Assembly: GCA_903889565.1 (NCBI GenBank)
Contig: CAISYC010000067.1
Coordinates: 44,535-108,534, forward strand
Origin: an uncultured beta proteobacterium
Lineage (GTDB): Bacteria; Pseudomonadota; Gammaproteobacteria; Burkholderiales; SG8-41
Direction: 5' to 3'
DNA length: 64,000 nt
A program made the translations under genes and the position numbers. Within the stretch, counting starts at the first letter, position 1. Each line of letters starts with the position of its first letter. The notes below the pieces were generated by a model. That model ran no database searches, was not told the DNA's origin, and was given only the letters and a program-made list of their open reading frames with translations. Positions 8,967-18,848 of the stretch are shown piece by piece.

Positions 8967-11684
8967 TCAGGTTGGCGCCGCTTTTGCCGGCGGCGCGAGT
9001 GCCAGCGCGGCGCGCCGCGTGCCGGCCATTTCGCCGTCGTGTTCGACCGTGAAGCCGAGTTCGGCGCACAGCGCCAGCATGCCCGTATTGTTGTTGAGGA
9101 TGTGGCCGATCATGCGCGTCAGACGGCGGCTCTGCGCGTGCGCGATCAGTTGCCGCATCATGATGCGGCCGAGCCCCCGCCGCTGCCAGGCGTCTTCGAC
9201 CACCGCGGCGAATTCGCAGCTGCTGCCGTCCGGATTGCTGATGTAGCGCGCGACCGCGATCTCGGTCTCGACGCCGTCTTCGGTGCGGGTGGCGACGAAA
9301 GCCATCTCGCGGTCGTAGTCGATTTGCGTGAAGCGCATCAGCATGGTCGGCGTCAATTCGCGCACCGCGCCCATGAAACGGAAATAACGGCTGGCCGGCG
9401 AGAGCCTGCGCACGAAGGCCTGCTCGATGCCGGCGTCCTCGGGCCGGATTGGCCGCAGCGTCACGCGTTCGCCGCCGCGCAGCTCGCAGTGCGTGACGAG
9501 TTCCGAAGGGTAGGGGTGGATCGCCAGATGCTCATAGCGCCGCCGCCGGTGTTCGTGTGGCGAGATGACGATGCGAGCATCGACGGCGGTAGCGCCGCGG
9601 TCATCGACGATCAGCGGATTGATGTCGAGCTCGCCGATCGACGGCAATTCGCAGGCCATTTCAGACACGCGCAGCAGCACCGCCTGCAGTGCGCTCATGT
9701 CGATCGGGGCAAGATCGCGGAAGGCGCCGAGCATGCGCGCGATGCGTGTGCGCCCGATCATCGCCGCGGCCAGCGCCGCATTCAGCGGCGGCAGATCGAG
9801 CGCGCGGTCGTGCAGCACCTCGGCCGCAGTGCCGCCGGCGGCGAAGGCGATCGCCGGCCCGAACACCGGGTCGCGCACGATGCCAAGCATCACTTCGCGC
9901 GCCTGTTTCGATCCAAGCTGGGTTTCCACCACCACGCCGTCGATGCGCGCCTGCGGGCGCAATCGCGCCGCGTTGGCGGTGACCTGTGCATAGGCCTCGC
10001 GCACGGCGTCGCTGTCAGCGAGGTCAAGGCGCACGCCATCGATGTCGCTTTTGTGGCTGATGTCGGGCGAATCGATTTTTAGCGCCACCGGGTAGCCGAT
10101 TTCGGCCGCGCGCGCGACCGCCGCGTCAGCGGACGCGGCGGCGAGGCTGCGCACGACCGGGATGTGAAATGCCGCCAGGACCTGCTTCGCCTCGGTCTGC
10201 GTCAGCGCGCGGCGGCCCTGCGCGAGGGCGGCGTCGATCACGCGCTTGGCGGCCGCGATGTCGGGCGCGGTCGGCAGTTCCAGCGGCGCCGGCACCTGCA
10301 GCAGCGTCTGCTGGTTGTGATAGAACGCGGAGACATGGGCGAACATGTCGACCGCGGGTTCCGGTGTGCTGAACACCGGCACGTGGGCTTTGGCGAAAAT
10401 GCCGCGTGCTCCGGCGACCGACTGTTCGCCCATCCAGCAGGCGAGCAGCGGCTTGTGCGAACCATGCGCGGTTTCCACCACCGCGCTCGCCGTGGCATCG
10501 GCCTCGGTCATCGCCTGCGGCGTCAGGATCACCAGTGCGCCATCGACAGCCGGATCGGCGAGACAGGCGTTAACGGCGGCGCGGTAGCGCGCGGGGTCGG
10601 CGTCGCCGATCAGATCGAGCGGATTGCCGTGCGACCATGCGGCCGGCAATGCATCCTGCAGTGAATCAATGGTCGCCGGCGACAGCGTTGCCAGCGGCAG
10701 ACCGAGTTCGGTCGCACGGTCGGCCGCCATTACGCCGGGACCGCCGCCATTGGTGATGATGGCGAGCCGGTTGCCCTGCGGACGCACGCGCGAGGCGAGC
10801 GCCTGCGCGGCCGCCACCAGCTGGCCGATTGTTTTTACGCGCACGACGCCGGTACGTCGGACCACTGCGTCGAATACGTCGTCGGTGCCGACCATGGCGC
10901 CGGTGTGCGACTGGATCGCGCGGCTGCCCGCCGGATAGCGTCCCACCTTCATCAGAATGACCGGTTTGACGCGTGCCGCTGCGCGCAATGCGCCGACGAA
11001 GCGCCGCGCGTCGCGCACGCCCTCGATGTAGAGCAGGATGTGGGCAGTGGCCGGATCATTGACCAGGTAATCGATGAGTTCGCCGAAATCGACATCGCAG
11101 GAGGCGCCCAGCGAAACGATGCTGGAAAAGCCGATGCGATTGGGCAGCGCCCAGTCGATCAGCGCAGTGCACACCGCACCCGATTGCGAAATCAGGCCGA
11201 GCGAACCGCTGTGTGCGGCGCCGCGCGCGAAGGTTGCGTTCATGCCGCTGTCCGGACGCATCAGGCCGAGACAGTTCGGACCGAGGATGCGCAGGTTGTG
11301 GCGGCGCGCGTTTTCCAGCATCCGGCGCTCCAGCGCCTTGCCGGTTTCACCGGTTTCGCCGAACCCGGCGCTGATGACCACCGCGCTGCGGATGCCGGCA
11401 AGGCCGCATTGATCGATCAGGTCGGGTGCGCTCGGCGCCGGTGTCGCGATCACCGCGAGATCGATGCCCGGCGGCAAATCCGCCACCGACGGGTAGCAGC
11501 GCACGCCGTGGATGCTGGCGTGCTTCGGATTGACGGCATAGAGTTTGCCGCGAAACTTTGCGTCAACCATGTTGCGCATCAGCACTTCGCCGATGGCGCC
11601 GCTGCGTTCGCTGGCGCCGATGATGACGACCGACGCGGGCTCCAGCAAGGGAGCCAGATAATGCCGGTTGGCGGGTGATTGCAT
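8967..11684 (-). CDS. bifunctional ADP-forming acyl-CoA synthetase-like / GNAT acetyltransferase (Pat-type)
   Basis: CoA-binding LLEPASVVIIGASERSGAIG, succinyl-CoA ligase-like and ATP-grasp regions, C-terminal GNAT domain (RRGLGRIMMRQLIAHA). Confidence 0.9.
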   Translation of the reverse strand: MQSPANRHYLAPLLEPASVVIIGASERSGAIGEVLMRNMVDAKFRGKLYAVNPKHASIHGVRCYPSVADLPPGIDLAVIATPAPSAPDLIDQCGLAGIRSAVVISAGFGETGETGKALERRMLENARRHNLRILGPNCLGLMRPDSGMNATFARGAAHSGSLGLISQSGAVCTALIDWALPNRIGFSSIVSLGASCDVDFGELIDYLVNDPATAHILLYIEGVRDARRFVGALRAAARVKPVILMKVGRYPAGSRAIQSHTGAMVGTDDVFDAVVRRTGVVRVKTIGQLVAAAQALASRVRPQGNRLAIITNGGGPGVMAADRATELGLPLATLSPATIDSLQDALPAAWSHGNPLDLIGDADPARYRAAVNACLADPAVDGALVILTPQAMTEADATASAVVETAHGSHKPLLACWMGEQSVAGARGIFAKAHVPVFSTPEPAVDMFAHVSAFYHNQQTLLQVPAPLELPTAPDIAAAKRVIDAALAQGRRALTQTEAKQVLAAFHIPVVRSLAAASADAAVARAAEIGYPVALKIDSPDISHKSDIDGVRLDLADSDAVREAYAQVTANAARLRPQARIDGVVVETQLGSKQAREVMLGIVRDPVFGPAIAFAAGGTAAEVLHDRALDLPPLNAALAAAMIGRTRIARMLGAFRDLAPIDMSALQAVLLRVSEMACELPSIGELDINPLIVDDRGATAVDARIVISPHEHRRRRYEHLAIHPYPSELVTHCELRGGERVTLRPIRPEDAGIEQAFVRRLSPASRYFRFMGAVRELTPTMLMRFTQIDYDREMAFVATRTEDGVETEIAVARYISNPDGSSCEFAAVVEDAWQRRGLGRIMMRQLIAHAQSRRLTRMIGHILNNNTGMLALCAELGFTVEHDGEMAGTRRAALALAPPAKAAPT

Positions 11685-11741
11685 GGCGGAGGTCAGGCGA
11701 CGGCGCGCAGTTGCTGCGCCGGCGGCGGCATCAGAACGGTT

Positions 11742-12512
11742 CTATTGGTGGCCGGCGCACTGGCCGACCATCGCGCGCAGGCGGTCGGCGTCCTTGATTT
11801 CAACGCTTTTGTTTTGCACTGCAATGATGCCTTCATCCTGGAAATGCGACAGGGCACGGCTGATGGTTTCGAGCTTGAGGCCGAGGTAGCTGCCGATTTC
11901 GTTGCGCGTCATGCGCAGCAGAAAACTCTTCGACGAGTAGCCGCGCGCGGCGAAGCGCTGCGACAGGTTGAGCAGGAAGGCCGCCAGCCGTTCCTCGGCG
12001 CGCATGCTGCCCAGCAGCAGCATAACCCCGTAATCGCGCGCGATCTCGCGGCTCAGGATGCGGTGAAAATGCTGCTGCAGCGTCGGGATGTCGCGGCTCA
12101 GCTGTTCGAGTTCGCCGAACGGAATCTCGCAGACTTCGCTGTCCTCAAGCGACACGGTGTCGCACATGTGCTTGCCGCTGCCAATGCCGTCCATGCCGAG
12201 CAGTTCGCCGGCCATGTGAAAGCCGGCCACCTGCTCGCGGCCGTCGTCGTGCATGACGCAGCTCTTGAAAAATCCGGTGCGTACGGCGAACAGCGACTGC
12301 AGGGTGCTGCCGGCGCGATATAAATAATCGCCGCGTTTGAGCGGGCGCTTGCGATTGACGATTTCATCAAGGCGCGACATTTCGTCCGAGGCGAGGCCTG
12401 CGGGCAGACACAGCTCCTGCAGGCTGCACGCCGAACAGGCGGCACGCAGGTTCTGGGAAACAATTGGAATTACGGTGGTCATGGTTCCGTTTTCCGGGGT
12501 ATTGCGGCGCAT
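11742..12512 (-). CDS. fnr: FNR-type transcriptional regulator with 4Fe-4S ligand cysteines
   Basis: AACSACSLQELC plus HMCDTV; HTH MTRNEIGSYLGLKLETISRALSHFQDEG; real start probably MTTVIPIVSQ. Confidence 0.92.
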   Translation of the reverse strand: MRRNTPENGTMTTVIPIVSQNLRAACSACSLQELCLPAGLASDEMSRLDEIVNRKRPLKRGDYLYRAGSTLQSLFAVRTGFFKSCVMHDDGREQVAGFHMAGELLGMDGIGSGKHMCDTVSLEDSEVCEIPFGELEQLSRDIPTLQQHFHRILSREIARDYGVMLLLGSMRAEERLAAFLLNLSQRFAARGYSSKSFLLRMTRNEIGSYLGLKLETISRALSHFQDEGIIAVQNKSVEIKDADRLRAMVGQCAGHQ

Positions 12513-12564
12513 GAGTTCATGATAAGTCCAGCGGTGCCGCTTGGGGGCTGAATCGCATCAAACC

Positions 12565-12578
12565 TTGATCTGTGTCAA
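12565..12578. promoter_or_regulatory. FNR/ANR-type box (one mismatch) between fnr and hemN
   Basis: TTGATCTGTGTCAA, 50 bp upstream of the hemN start. Confidence 0.65.
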
Positions 12579-12627
12579 ATCGCCGGAATCGCGATTCGGG
12601 ATACTAACACTTCGCGAATCAGGAATC

Positions 12628-14043
12628 ATGCAACAAAACCAAACAACACAATCTGCGGCGCTGCCGGCACTGGAAATCGACCTCGACCTGATCCGTCGGT
12701 TTGACGGTCGCGGCCCGCGCTACACCTCGTATCCCACGGCCGACCGCTTTGTCGAGGCGTTCGATGTGCATGCCTACGAGTCGTGGCTGGCCCGGCGCAA
12801 CGTCGGCGGCATTGCGCGTCCGCTCTCATTGTATGTGCACCTGCCGTTTTGCAGCACGCTGTGTTTTTATTGCGGCTGCAACAAAATCGTCACGCGCGAC
12901 CGCAACAAGGGCGACATCTATCTCAAATACCTGAGCGAGGAAATCGCCCTGCAGTCGGCGGCCCTCGGCGGCGACAAGGTGGTGCGCCAGATGCACTGGG
13001 GCGGCGGCACGCCGAACTTTTTCTCGATCGAGCAGGTCGCACAGTTGATGGGCCGGTTGCGCGACCATTTCGAGTTCGATCCGGTCGGTGAATATTCGAT
13101 CGAAATCGATCCGCGTTCGGCCGACACGGCCTACATCGAGGGGCTCGCCAAACTCGGCTGGAACCGCATGAGCCTTGGTGTGCAGGATTTCGACACCGAG
13201 GTGCAGAAGGCGGTGCACCGGCTGCAGAGCGAGGCGCAGACGTTGGAAGTGATCGAGGCCGGCAAACGCTTTGGATTCCAGGGCATCAATATCGATCTCA
13301 TGTACGGCCTGCCCAAACAAACGCTGGTCAGTTTCGAAAACACCCTCGAACGCGTGGTGGCGGCGGGCCCCAACCGGGTCGCGGTCTACAACTATGCGCA
13401 CATTCCGACCCTGTTCAAGCCGCAGCGGCGCATCCGCGAGGCCGACCTGCCGTCGCCCGACACGCGCCTCAAACTGCTGACACTGGCGATCCGCCGGCTG
13501 ACCGCCGCCGGTTACCAGTACATCGGCATGGATCATTTCGCGAAGAGCGACGATGGACTCGCAGTGGCACAGCGTCAGGGGCGGCTGCACCGCAATTTCC
13601 AGGGCTACTCGACGCATGCCGACAGCGACCTGCTCGCCCTCGGCGTGTCGGCGATCGGCAACATCGGGCCGACCTACAGCCAGAATCACCGCACCATCGA
13701 GGAGTATTACAACTGCATCGACCGTGGCGAACTGCCGATCATGCGCGGCCTCGAACTGTCGGCCGACGATCTGCTGCGCCGCGCGGTCATCGGCACGCTG
13801 ATGTGCCACTTCGCGCTGAACAAGCAGTCGCTGGCCATTTCGTACCTGATCGACTTCGACAAATATTTCGAGGGCGAACTCGCCGAACTGCGCGAGTTCG
13901 AGCAACTCGGCATGGTCGAACTCGACGATGCCGAAATCCGCGTCACCGCCAAGGGCCGTTTGCTGGTGCGCAATATCAGCATGGTGTTCGACCGCTACCT
14001 GCGGCAGGACATCGAACGCCGCCGCTATTCGCGCGTGATCTAG
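12628..14043 (+). CDS. hemN: oxygen-independent coproporphyrinogen III oxidase
   Basis: VHLPFCSTLCFYCGCNKIVTRD; full-length HemN; start at MQQNQTTQ. Confidence 0.95.
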   Translation: MQQNQTTQSAALPALEIDLDLIRRFDGRGPRYTSYPTADRFVEAFDVHAYESWLARRNVGGIARPLSLYVHLPFCSTLCFYCGCNKIVTRDRNKGDIYLKYLSEEIALQSAALGGDKVVRQMHWGGGTPNFFSIEQVAQLMGRLRDHFEFDPVGEYSIEIDPRSADTAYIEGLAKLGWNRMSLGVQDFDTEVQKAVHRLQSEAQTLEVIEAGKRFGFQGINIDLMYGLPKQTLVSFENTLERVVAAGPNRVAVYNYAHIPTLFKPQRRIREADLPSPDTRLKLLTLAIRRLTAAGYQYIGMDHFAKSDDGLAVAQRQGRLHRNFQGYSTHADSDLLALGVSAIGNIGPTYSQNHRTIEEYYNCIDRGELPIMRGLELSADDLLRRAVIGTLMCHFALNKQSLAISYLIDFDKYFEGELAELREFEQLGMVELDDAEIRVTAKGRLLVRNISMVFDRYLRQDIERRRYSRVI

Positions 14044-15410
14044 GTCGGGGTTGCCGGCGTCCGGATGCCGAGTTCCGCCGCAAAACAGCGTTCCATCTCA
14101 CGGCGAAATCGCGCCGCCTGCGTGTCGGGCGCGGATACGTCGCGCCACGCCAGCGGCTGACCCGCCGCCACCGCGCGGTTGAGCGTGATGCCATGTGCCA
14201 GTCCCAGCGGCAGACCGCTGCAGGCAAGCGAGTCGGCAGCCGGCATCAACCGGCCGTACACCGTGTAGCCGCCTTCGCCGTCGAGCCGTTCGCCGGGCTG
14301 GAGGTCGCGCTTTGCCACCGCGACGACGTCGCCGCGGAATCCGTCGGGCGCGCCGGTGGCTTCGCCGCGCAGGCCGATCGATGCCACACTGATGCCCAGT
14401 TCGAGTCCGATCAGGTGAAACGGTTTGTACATTGCCGAATAATTTCCCTGCGGATCGGTGACGAGGCCGTATTCCTGAAAGCACTTGCGCACATAATCGC
14501 TGTCGGCGGCGAAGGTCACATAGACGCCCCAGCGCAGGTCGCGCGGCACCGCGCTGCCGTCGCGGTGCAGGCTTGACACGACCTCGACCTGGCCGGCGTG
14601 GTGGAGTTGTCCGCCGGCGTCGCGAGGACGCAGCACGCGCGGCAGGTCATCGACGCCACACGGCGGAAAGTCGAGGCCGCCGGGCGCCGGCGTCAGGCCG
14701 GTCGCGTTGGCCACCGCCGCCATTTCGATCGCGGACTTGGTGCCGTCGAGAAAGGAGTTGAACATCTGCGGATTGAAATCGCCGCCGGCGACCATTTCGT
14801 CGCTGAAGCCGTAATGCCCCCACACCGTGTCCGGCGTCGACTGGTGGTAGGCGGGCAGATATTTCGTGCCCTTGCCGGCGGCGGTGACGGCGAAGCCGGC
14901 CGCGCGTGCCCAGTCGACCATTTCGCAAATCAGCGCCGGCTGGTCTCCATAGGCAAGCGAATAGATCACGCCGGCATCGGCGGCGCGGCGCGCCAGCAGC
15001 GGGCCGGCCAGCGCATCGGCTTCGACATTGACCATCACGATGTGTTTGCCGTGCTCGCAGCAGGCGAGCGCGTGGCTGATACCGGCCGCCGGACTGCCGG
15101 TGGCGTCGATCACGATTTCGATCGCATCCGACGCAATCGCCGCCACTGCATCGTCGCCGACAAACGTGGTGCCGGCCGCCTGCGCGGCGGCAAGCGAGGC
15201 GGCGGCAAATTGCGCGTCGGGCCAGCCGACACGCGCGAGGCTGGCGCGCGCGCGCGCGGGCACGAGATCGCAGACCGCGACCAGATGCAATCCCGGCGTG
15301 CGCCGAACTTGCGATAAAAACATCGAGCCGAATTTGCCGGCGCCGATCAGCGCCACGCGCAGCGGTCGTTGCGCGCCCGCGCGTTGCTGCAGCAGACGGT
15401 GGAGATTCAT
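14040..15410 (-). CDS. NAD(P)-binding homoserine dehydrogenase-like oxidoreductase with SAF domain
   Basis: Rossmann motif VALIGAGKFGSMFLSQ; C-terminal SAF-like region (KRDLQPGERLDGEGGYTVYG). Confidence 0.8.
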   Translation of the reverse strand: MNLHRLLQQRAGAQRPLRVALIGAGKFGSMFLSQVRRTPGLHLVAVCDLVPARARASLARVGWPDAQFAAASLAAAQAAGTTFVGDDAVAAIASDAIEIVIDATGSPAAGISHALACCEHGKHIVMVNVEADALAGPLLARRAADAGVIYSLAYGDQPALICEMVDWARAAGFAVTAAGKGTKYLPAYHQSTPDTVWGHYGFSDEMVAGGDFNPQMFNSFLDGTKSAIEMAAVANATGLTPAPGGLDFPPCGVDDLPRVLRPRDAGGQLHHAGQVEVVSSLHRDGSAVPRDLRWGVYVTFAADSDYVRKCFQEYGLVTDPQGNYSAMYKPFHLIGLELGISVASIGLRGEATGAPDGFRGDVVAVAKRDLQPGERLDGEGGYTVYGRLMPAADSLACSGLPLGLAHGITLNRAVAAGQPLAWRDVSAPDTQAARFRREMERCFAAELGIRTPATPT

Positions 15411-15533
15411 GATGATTTCCCGGTGTATGGCAAGACGGCGTCATTGCCCCGATCGCGCCGCCGCGGCGTGACGACTGGTGCGACGTAAAATGCTACACTC
15501 CGCAGCGCAAAAAATCACCTCGCGGGATCCGCA

Positions 15534-16952
15534 ATGAACGAGAAAAAACACGTTAAATTCAACGGGCGGCTGGTGATCGTCGGCTTCGGTTCCGTCGGTC
15601 AGGGCACGCTGCCGCTGCTGCTGCGGCATATCGAAATGCCGCTCGAGCGCATTTCCATACTCACCGGCGACACCCGCGGCATCGAGGAGGCCAAGCATTT
15701 CGGCATTCAGTTCAACGTCAAGCCGCTGACGCGTGAAAACTACAAGTCGGTACTTGATCCGTTGCTGAAGAAGGGCGATTTTCTGCTCAATCTGTCGGTC
15801 GAAGTGTCGAGTGTTGATCTGATCGAATACTGCTGCAAGCGCGGCGTCATGTATCTCGACACCTGCATCGAACCGTGGCTCGGCGGCTATTTCGACACCA
15901 GCGTGTCGGCCTCGAGGCGCTCCAACTACGGCCTGCGCGAGGAGGTGTTGCGCCTGCGCAGCAAATATTCGGACGGCGCGCCGACCGTGATCCCGACGCA
16001 CGGCGCCAATCCGGGGCTCATTTCGCACTGGGTCAAGCAGGGCCTGATCAATCTGTCGCGCGACATTCGCAAGCGCGCGGCCAAGCCGGAAACGCGCGAG
16101 GACTGGGCGCGGCTGGCGATGACCCTCGGCGTGAAGGCGATCCACTGCTCGGAGCGCGACACCCAGGTCGCCAATCCGGGCAAGCGGCGGCTTGAATTCG
16201 TCAACACCTGGTCAGTTGACGGTTTTGTCGGCGAGGGCTCGCAGCCCTGCGAACTCGGCTGGGGTTCGCATGAAAAACATTTTCCGCGCGACGGCAAGCA
16301 GCATAAATTCGGCTGCAAATCGGCGATCTATCTGACGCGCCCGGGTGCCTCGGTGCGCGTGCGATCATGGACGCCGCTCGAAGGCTGCTTCCACGGCTTC
16401 CTTATCACGCACGGCGAAGCGATCTCAATCTCCGATTACCTGACCGTGCGTTCCGGCAAAAAGGTGATGTACCGGCCGACTTGCCACTATGCCTATCATC
16501 CCTGTGACAACACGATCCTGTCGCTGCACGAATATGCCGGCAAGAACTGGGCGCTGCCGGAAAACAAGCGCATTCTGATGGACGAAATCTACGACGGCGC
16601 CGACGAACTGGGTGCGCTGCTGATGGGGCACGCGCGCGGTGCTTACTGGTTCGGCTCGCGTCTGACCATCCACGAAGCGCGCAAACTCGCGCCCTTCAAC
16701 AATGCGACCAGCCTGCAGGTTGCTGCCGGCGTCATGGCCGGTGTCGTCTGGTCGATGGAGAACCCGCGCCGCGGCGTCTGCGATCCGGACGATCTCGATT
16801 TTCAGCGCGTGCTCGAAATCGCCAACCCCTATCTCGGCAGTGTCGGCGGCACCTATACCGAATGGACGCCGCTCGACGATCGCGGCAACCTGTTTCCGGA
16901 AGACGTCGATACCGCCGACCCCTGGCAGTTCAAGAATATCCGCGTCGTCTGA
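15534..16952 (+). CDS. hss: homospermidine synthase
   Basis: GRLVIVGFGSVGQGTLPLLLRH; THGANPGLISHWVKQGL; length and organisation as in homospermidine synthases. Confidence 0.9.
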   Translation: MNEKKHVKFNGRLVIVGFGSVGQGTLPLLLRHIEMPLERISILTGDTRGIEEAKHFGIQFNVKPLTRENYKSVLDPLLKKGDFLLNLSVEVSSVDLIEYCCKRGVMYLDTCIEPWLGGYFDTSVSASRRSNYGLREEVLRLRSKYSDGAPTVIPTHGANPGLISHWVKQGLINLSRDIRKRAAKPETREDWARLAMTLGVKAIHCSERDTQVANPGKRRLEFVNTWSVDGFVGEGSQPCELGWGSHEKHFPRDGKQHKFGCKSAIYLTRPGASVRVRSWTPLEGCFHGFLITHGEAISISDYLTVRSGKKVMYRPTCHYAYHPCDNTILSLHEYAGKNWALPENKRILMDEIYDGADELGALLMGHARGAYWFGSRLTIHEARKLAPFNNATSLQVAAGVMAGVVWSMENPRRGVCDPDDLDFQRVLEIANPYLGSVGGTYTEWTPLDDRGNLFPEDVDTADPWQFKNIRVV

Positions 16953-16966
16953 GCGCCGCCTCGACC

Positions 16967-17497
16967 ATGCCCGCGGCGACGCCTGAATCCCCCTCGGTCT
17001 GGGTCTGCCGTTTTGCGTCATTGATTCCTGCCGGCGGCCGCGTGCTCGATCTCGCCTGCGGCGGCGGCCGCCATGCCCGTTACCTTGCCGGAATGGGCTT
17101 CGAGGTGCTGGCGGTCGATATCGATGCCGCCGCGCTGCAGTCGCTGGCCGGCATCGAAGGTGTGCAAACCCTGGCCGCCGATCTTGAGGGCGCGCCGTGG
17201 CCGTTCGGCGGCGAGCGCTTCGACGGCATTGTGGTCACCCGCTACCTGCATCGTCCGCTGCTGCTGCCGCTGGTCGGCGCATTGGCGCCGGGCGGCGTGT
17301 TGATCTACGAAACGTTCGCCGCAGGCAACGAGCGTTACGGGCGCCCGCAGAACCCCGACTTTCTGCTGGCCGCGGGTGAATTACTCGAGCTGGCACGCGG
17401 CCGGCTGCGCGTCGTTGCCTACGAGGACCTGTTTGTCGAGACGCCGCGGCCAGCCATGATGCAGCGGATCTGTGCGGTCGGCGATGCGATCGCCTGA
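16967..17497 (+). CDS. class I SAM-dependent methyltransferase
   Basis: VLDLACGGGRHARYLAGMGFEVLAVDID. Confidence 0.85.
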   Translation: MPAATPESPSVWVCRFASLIPAGGRVLDLACGGGRHARYLAGMGFEVLAVDIDAAALQSLAGIEGVQTLAADLEGAPWPFGGERFDGIVVTRYLHRPLLLPLVGALAPGGVLIYETFAAGNERYGRPQNPDFLLAAGELLELARGRLRVVAYEDLFVETPRPAMMQRICAVGDAIA

Positions 17498-17956
17498 AAA
17501 GTTTCAGACGGCTGTAACTTTTTGCCTGTTCGCGCGTTGGCTAAAGAAATACCCTTGGTGCGTCGTTGTAGGTAAGGCGCATCGGGCGCGAACAGGGTGC
17601 TGACATGAGTGCGACGGATGACAAGGCGGTCAAGCAGGTCCGGCAATACGCCGACGAGGTGCTGTGCGCCGGCTGGAATCCGTTTGCGATCCAGGTCGCC
17701 GAACCTGTCGCGCGGACGCATGCCGCCGCGGTCGATGGCGGTGACGCCGAAGGCCTGCTCGCACGCCTCTATCGCTGCCAGCAAGCCTGACGGTCAGGTT
17801 GCGCGTCCCTGCCGCCGGCCCTCGCCGCGGTTGCAACCATGCGCTTCCGCCGCGGTCAGACGCAGTGGGTTGGTCATTCCCGAATGCGGTAGAATCTGCG
17901 CTTAATTCGCAGGCGTATTCACAGATTCGGACCCAATTTTCAGGAAAAACCGATAG

Positions 17957-18841
17957 ATGGCATCACTGAGCGGCAGTGTGGTGGCGATTGTCACGCCGAT
18001 GCACGAAGACGGCAGCCTTGATCTCGACGCGTTCCGCAAGCTGATCGACTGGCATATCGCCGAAGGCACCGACGGCATCGTGGTCGTCGGCACCACGGGC
18101 GAATCGCCGACGGTCGATTTCGATGAGCATCATCTGCTGATCAAGACCGCGGTCGAGCATGGCAACCGGCGCGTGCCGATCATCGCCGGCACCGGCGCGA
18201 ACTCGACGCGCGAGGCGATCGAGCTGGCGGCTTACGCCAAGCAGGTCGGCGCCGACATGAGCCTGACGGTGGTGCCTTACTACAACAAGCCGACGCAGGA
18301 AGGCCTCTACCGCCATTTTCGCGCGATCGCCGAGGCGGTCGAACTGCCGCACATCGTCTATAACGTGCCGGGCCGCACGGTTGCGGACTTGTCCAACGAG
18401 ACCACGCTGCGCCTGGCACAGATACCGAACATCGTCGGCATCAAGGACGCCACCGGCAACCTCGAGCGCGGCAGCGACCTGTTGCGTCAGGCGCCGCCGG
18501 ATTTTGCCGTCTACAGCGGCGACGACGCCACCGCGCTGGCGCTGATGCTGCTGGGCGGACAGGGCGTCATCTCGGTCACCGCCAATGTGGCGCCGCGCCT
18601 GATGCATGAAATGTGCGTGGCGGCTTTCAAAGGCGACCTCGCGCGCGCGCGCGACTGCAACAACCGTCTGCTCGGCTTGCACCGGCAGCTGTTTATCGAG
18701 GCCAATCCGATCCCGGTCAAATGGGCGGTGGCGCAAATGAAGCGCATGGGGCCGGGCATACGGCTGCCGCTGACGCCGTTTTCAGAAACCTATCACGACC
18801 GCGTGCGCGCGGCGATGCAGCAGGCTGGCATCGCGGTCTAG
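17957..18841 (+). CDS. dapA: 4-hydroxy-tetrahydrodipicolinate synthase
   Basis: [45 protein letters not shown]. Confidence 0.97.
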   Translation: MASLSGSVVAIVTPMHEDGSLDLDAFRKLIDWHIAEGTDGIVVVGTTGESPTVDFDEHHLLIKTAVEHGNRRVPIIAGTGANSTREAIELAAYAKQVGADMSLTVVPYYNKPTQEGLYRHFRAIAEAVELPHIVYNVPGRTVADLSNETTLRLAQIPNIVGIKDATGNLERGSDLLRQAPPDFAVYSGDDATALALMLLGGQGVISVTANVAPRLMHEMCVAAFKGDLARARDCNNRLLGLHRQLFIEANPIPVKWAVAQMKRMGPGIRLPLTPFSETYHDRVRAAMQQAGIAV

Positions 18842-18848
18842 AAAAGGC

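Noticed and set aside
9039-10082. 347-aa plus-strand ORF opposite the Pat-like gene
   Set aside because: Mirror frame typical of high-GC codon bias; His/Arg/Ala-rich with no family features.
12826-13905. 359-aa minus-strand ORF inside hemN
   Set aside because: Shadow frame of a well-supported gene.
17605-17790. 61-aa ORF MSATDDKAVKQV... as a small gene
   Set aside because: Plausible start but no recognisable family and limited support; could be coding or chance.
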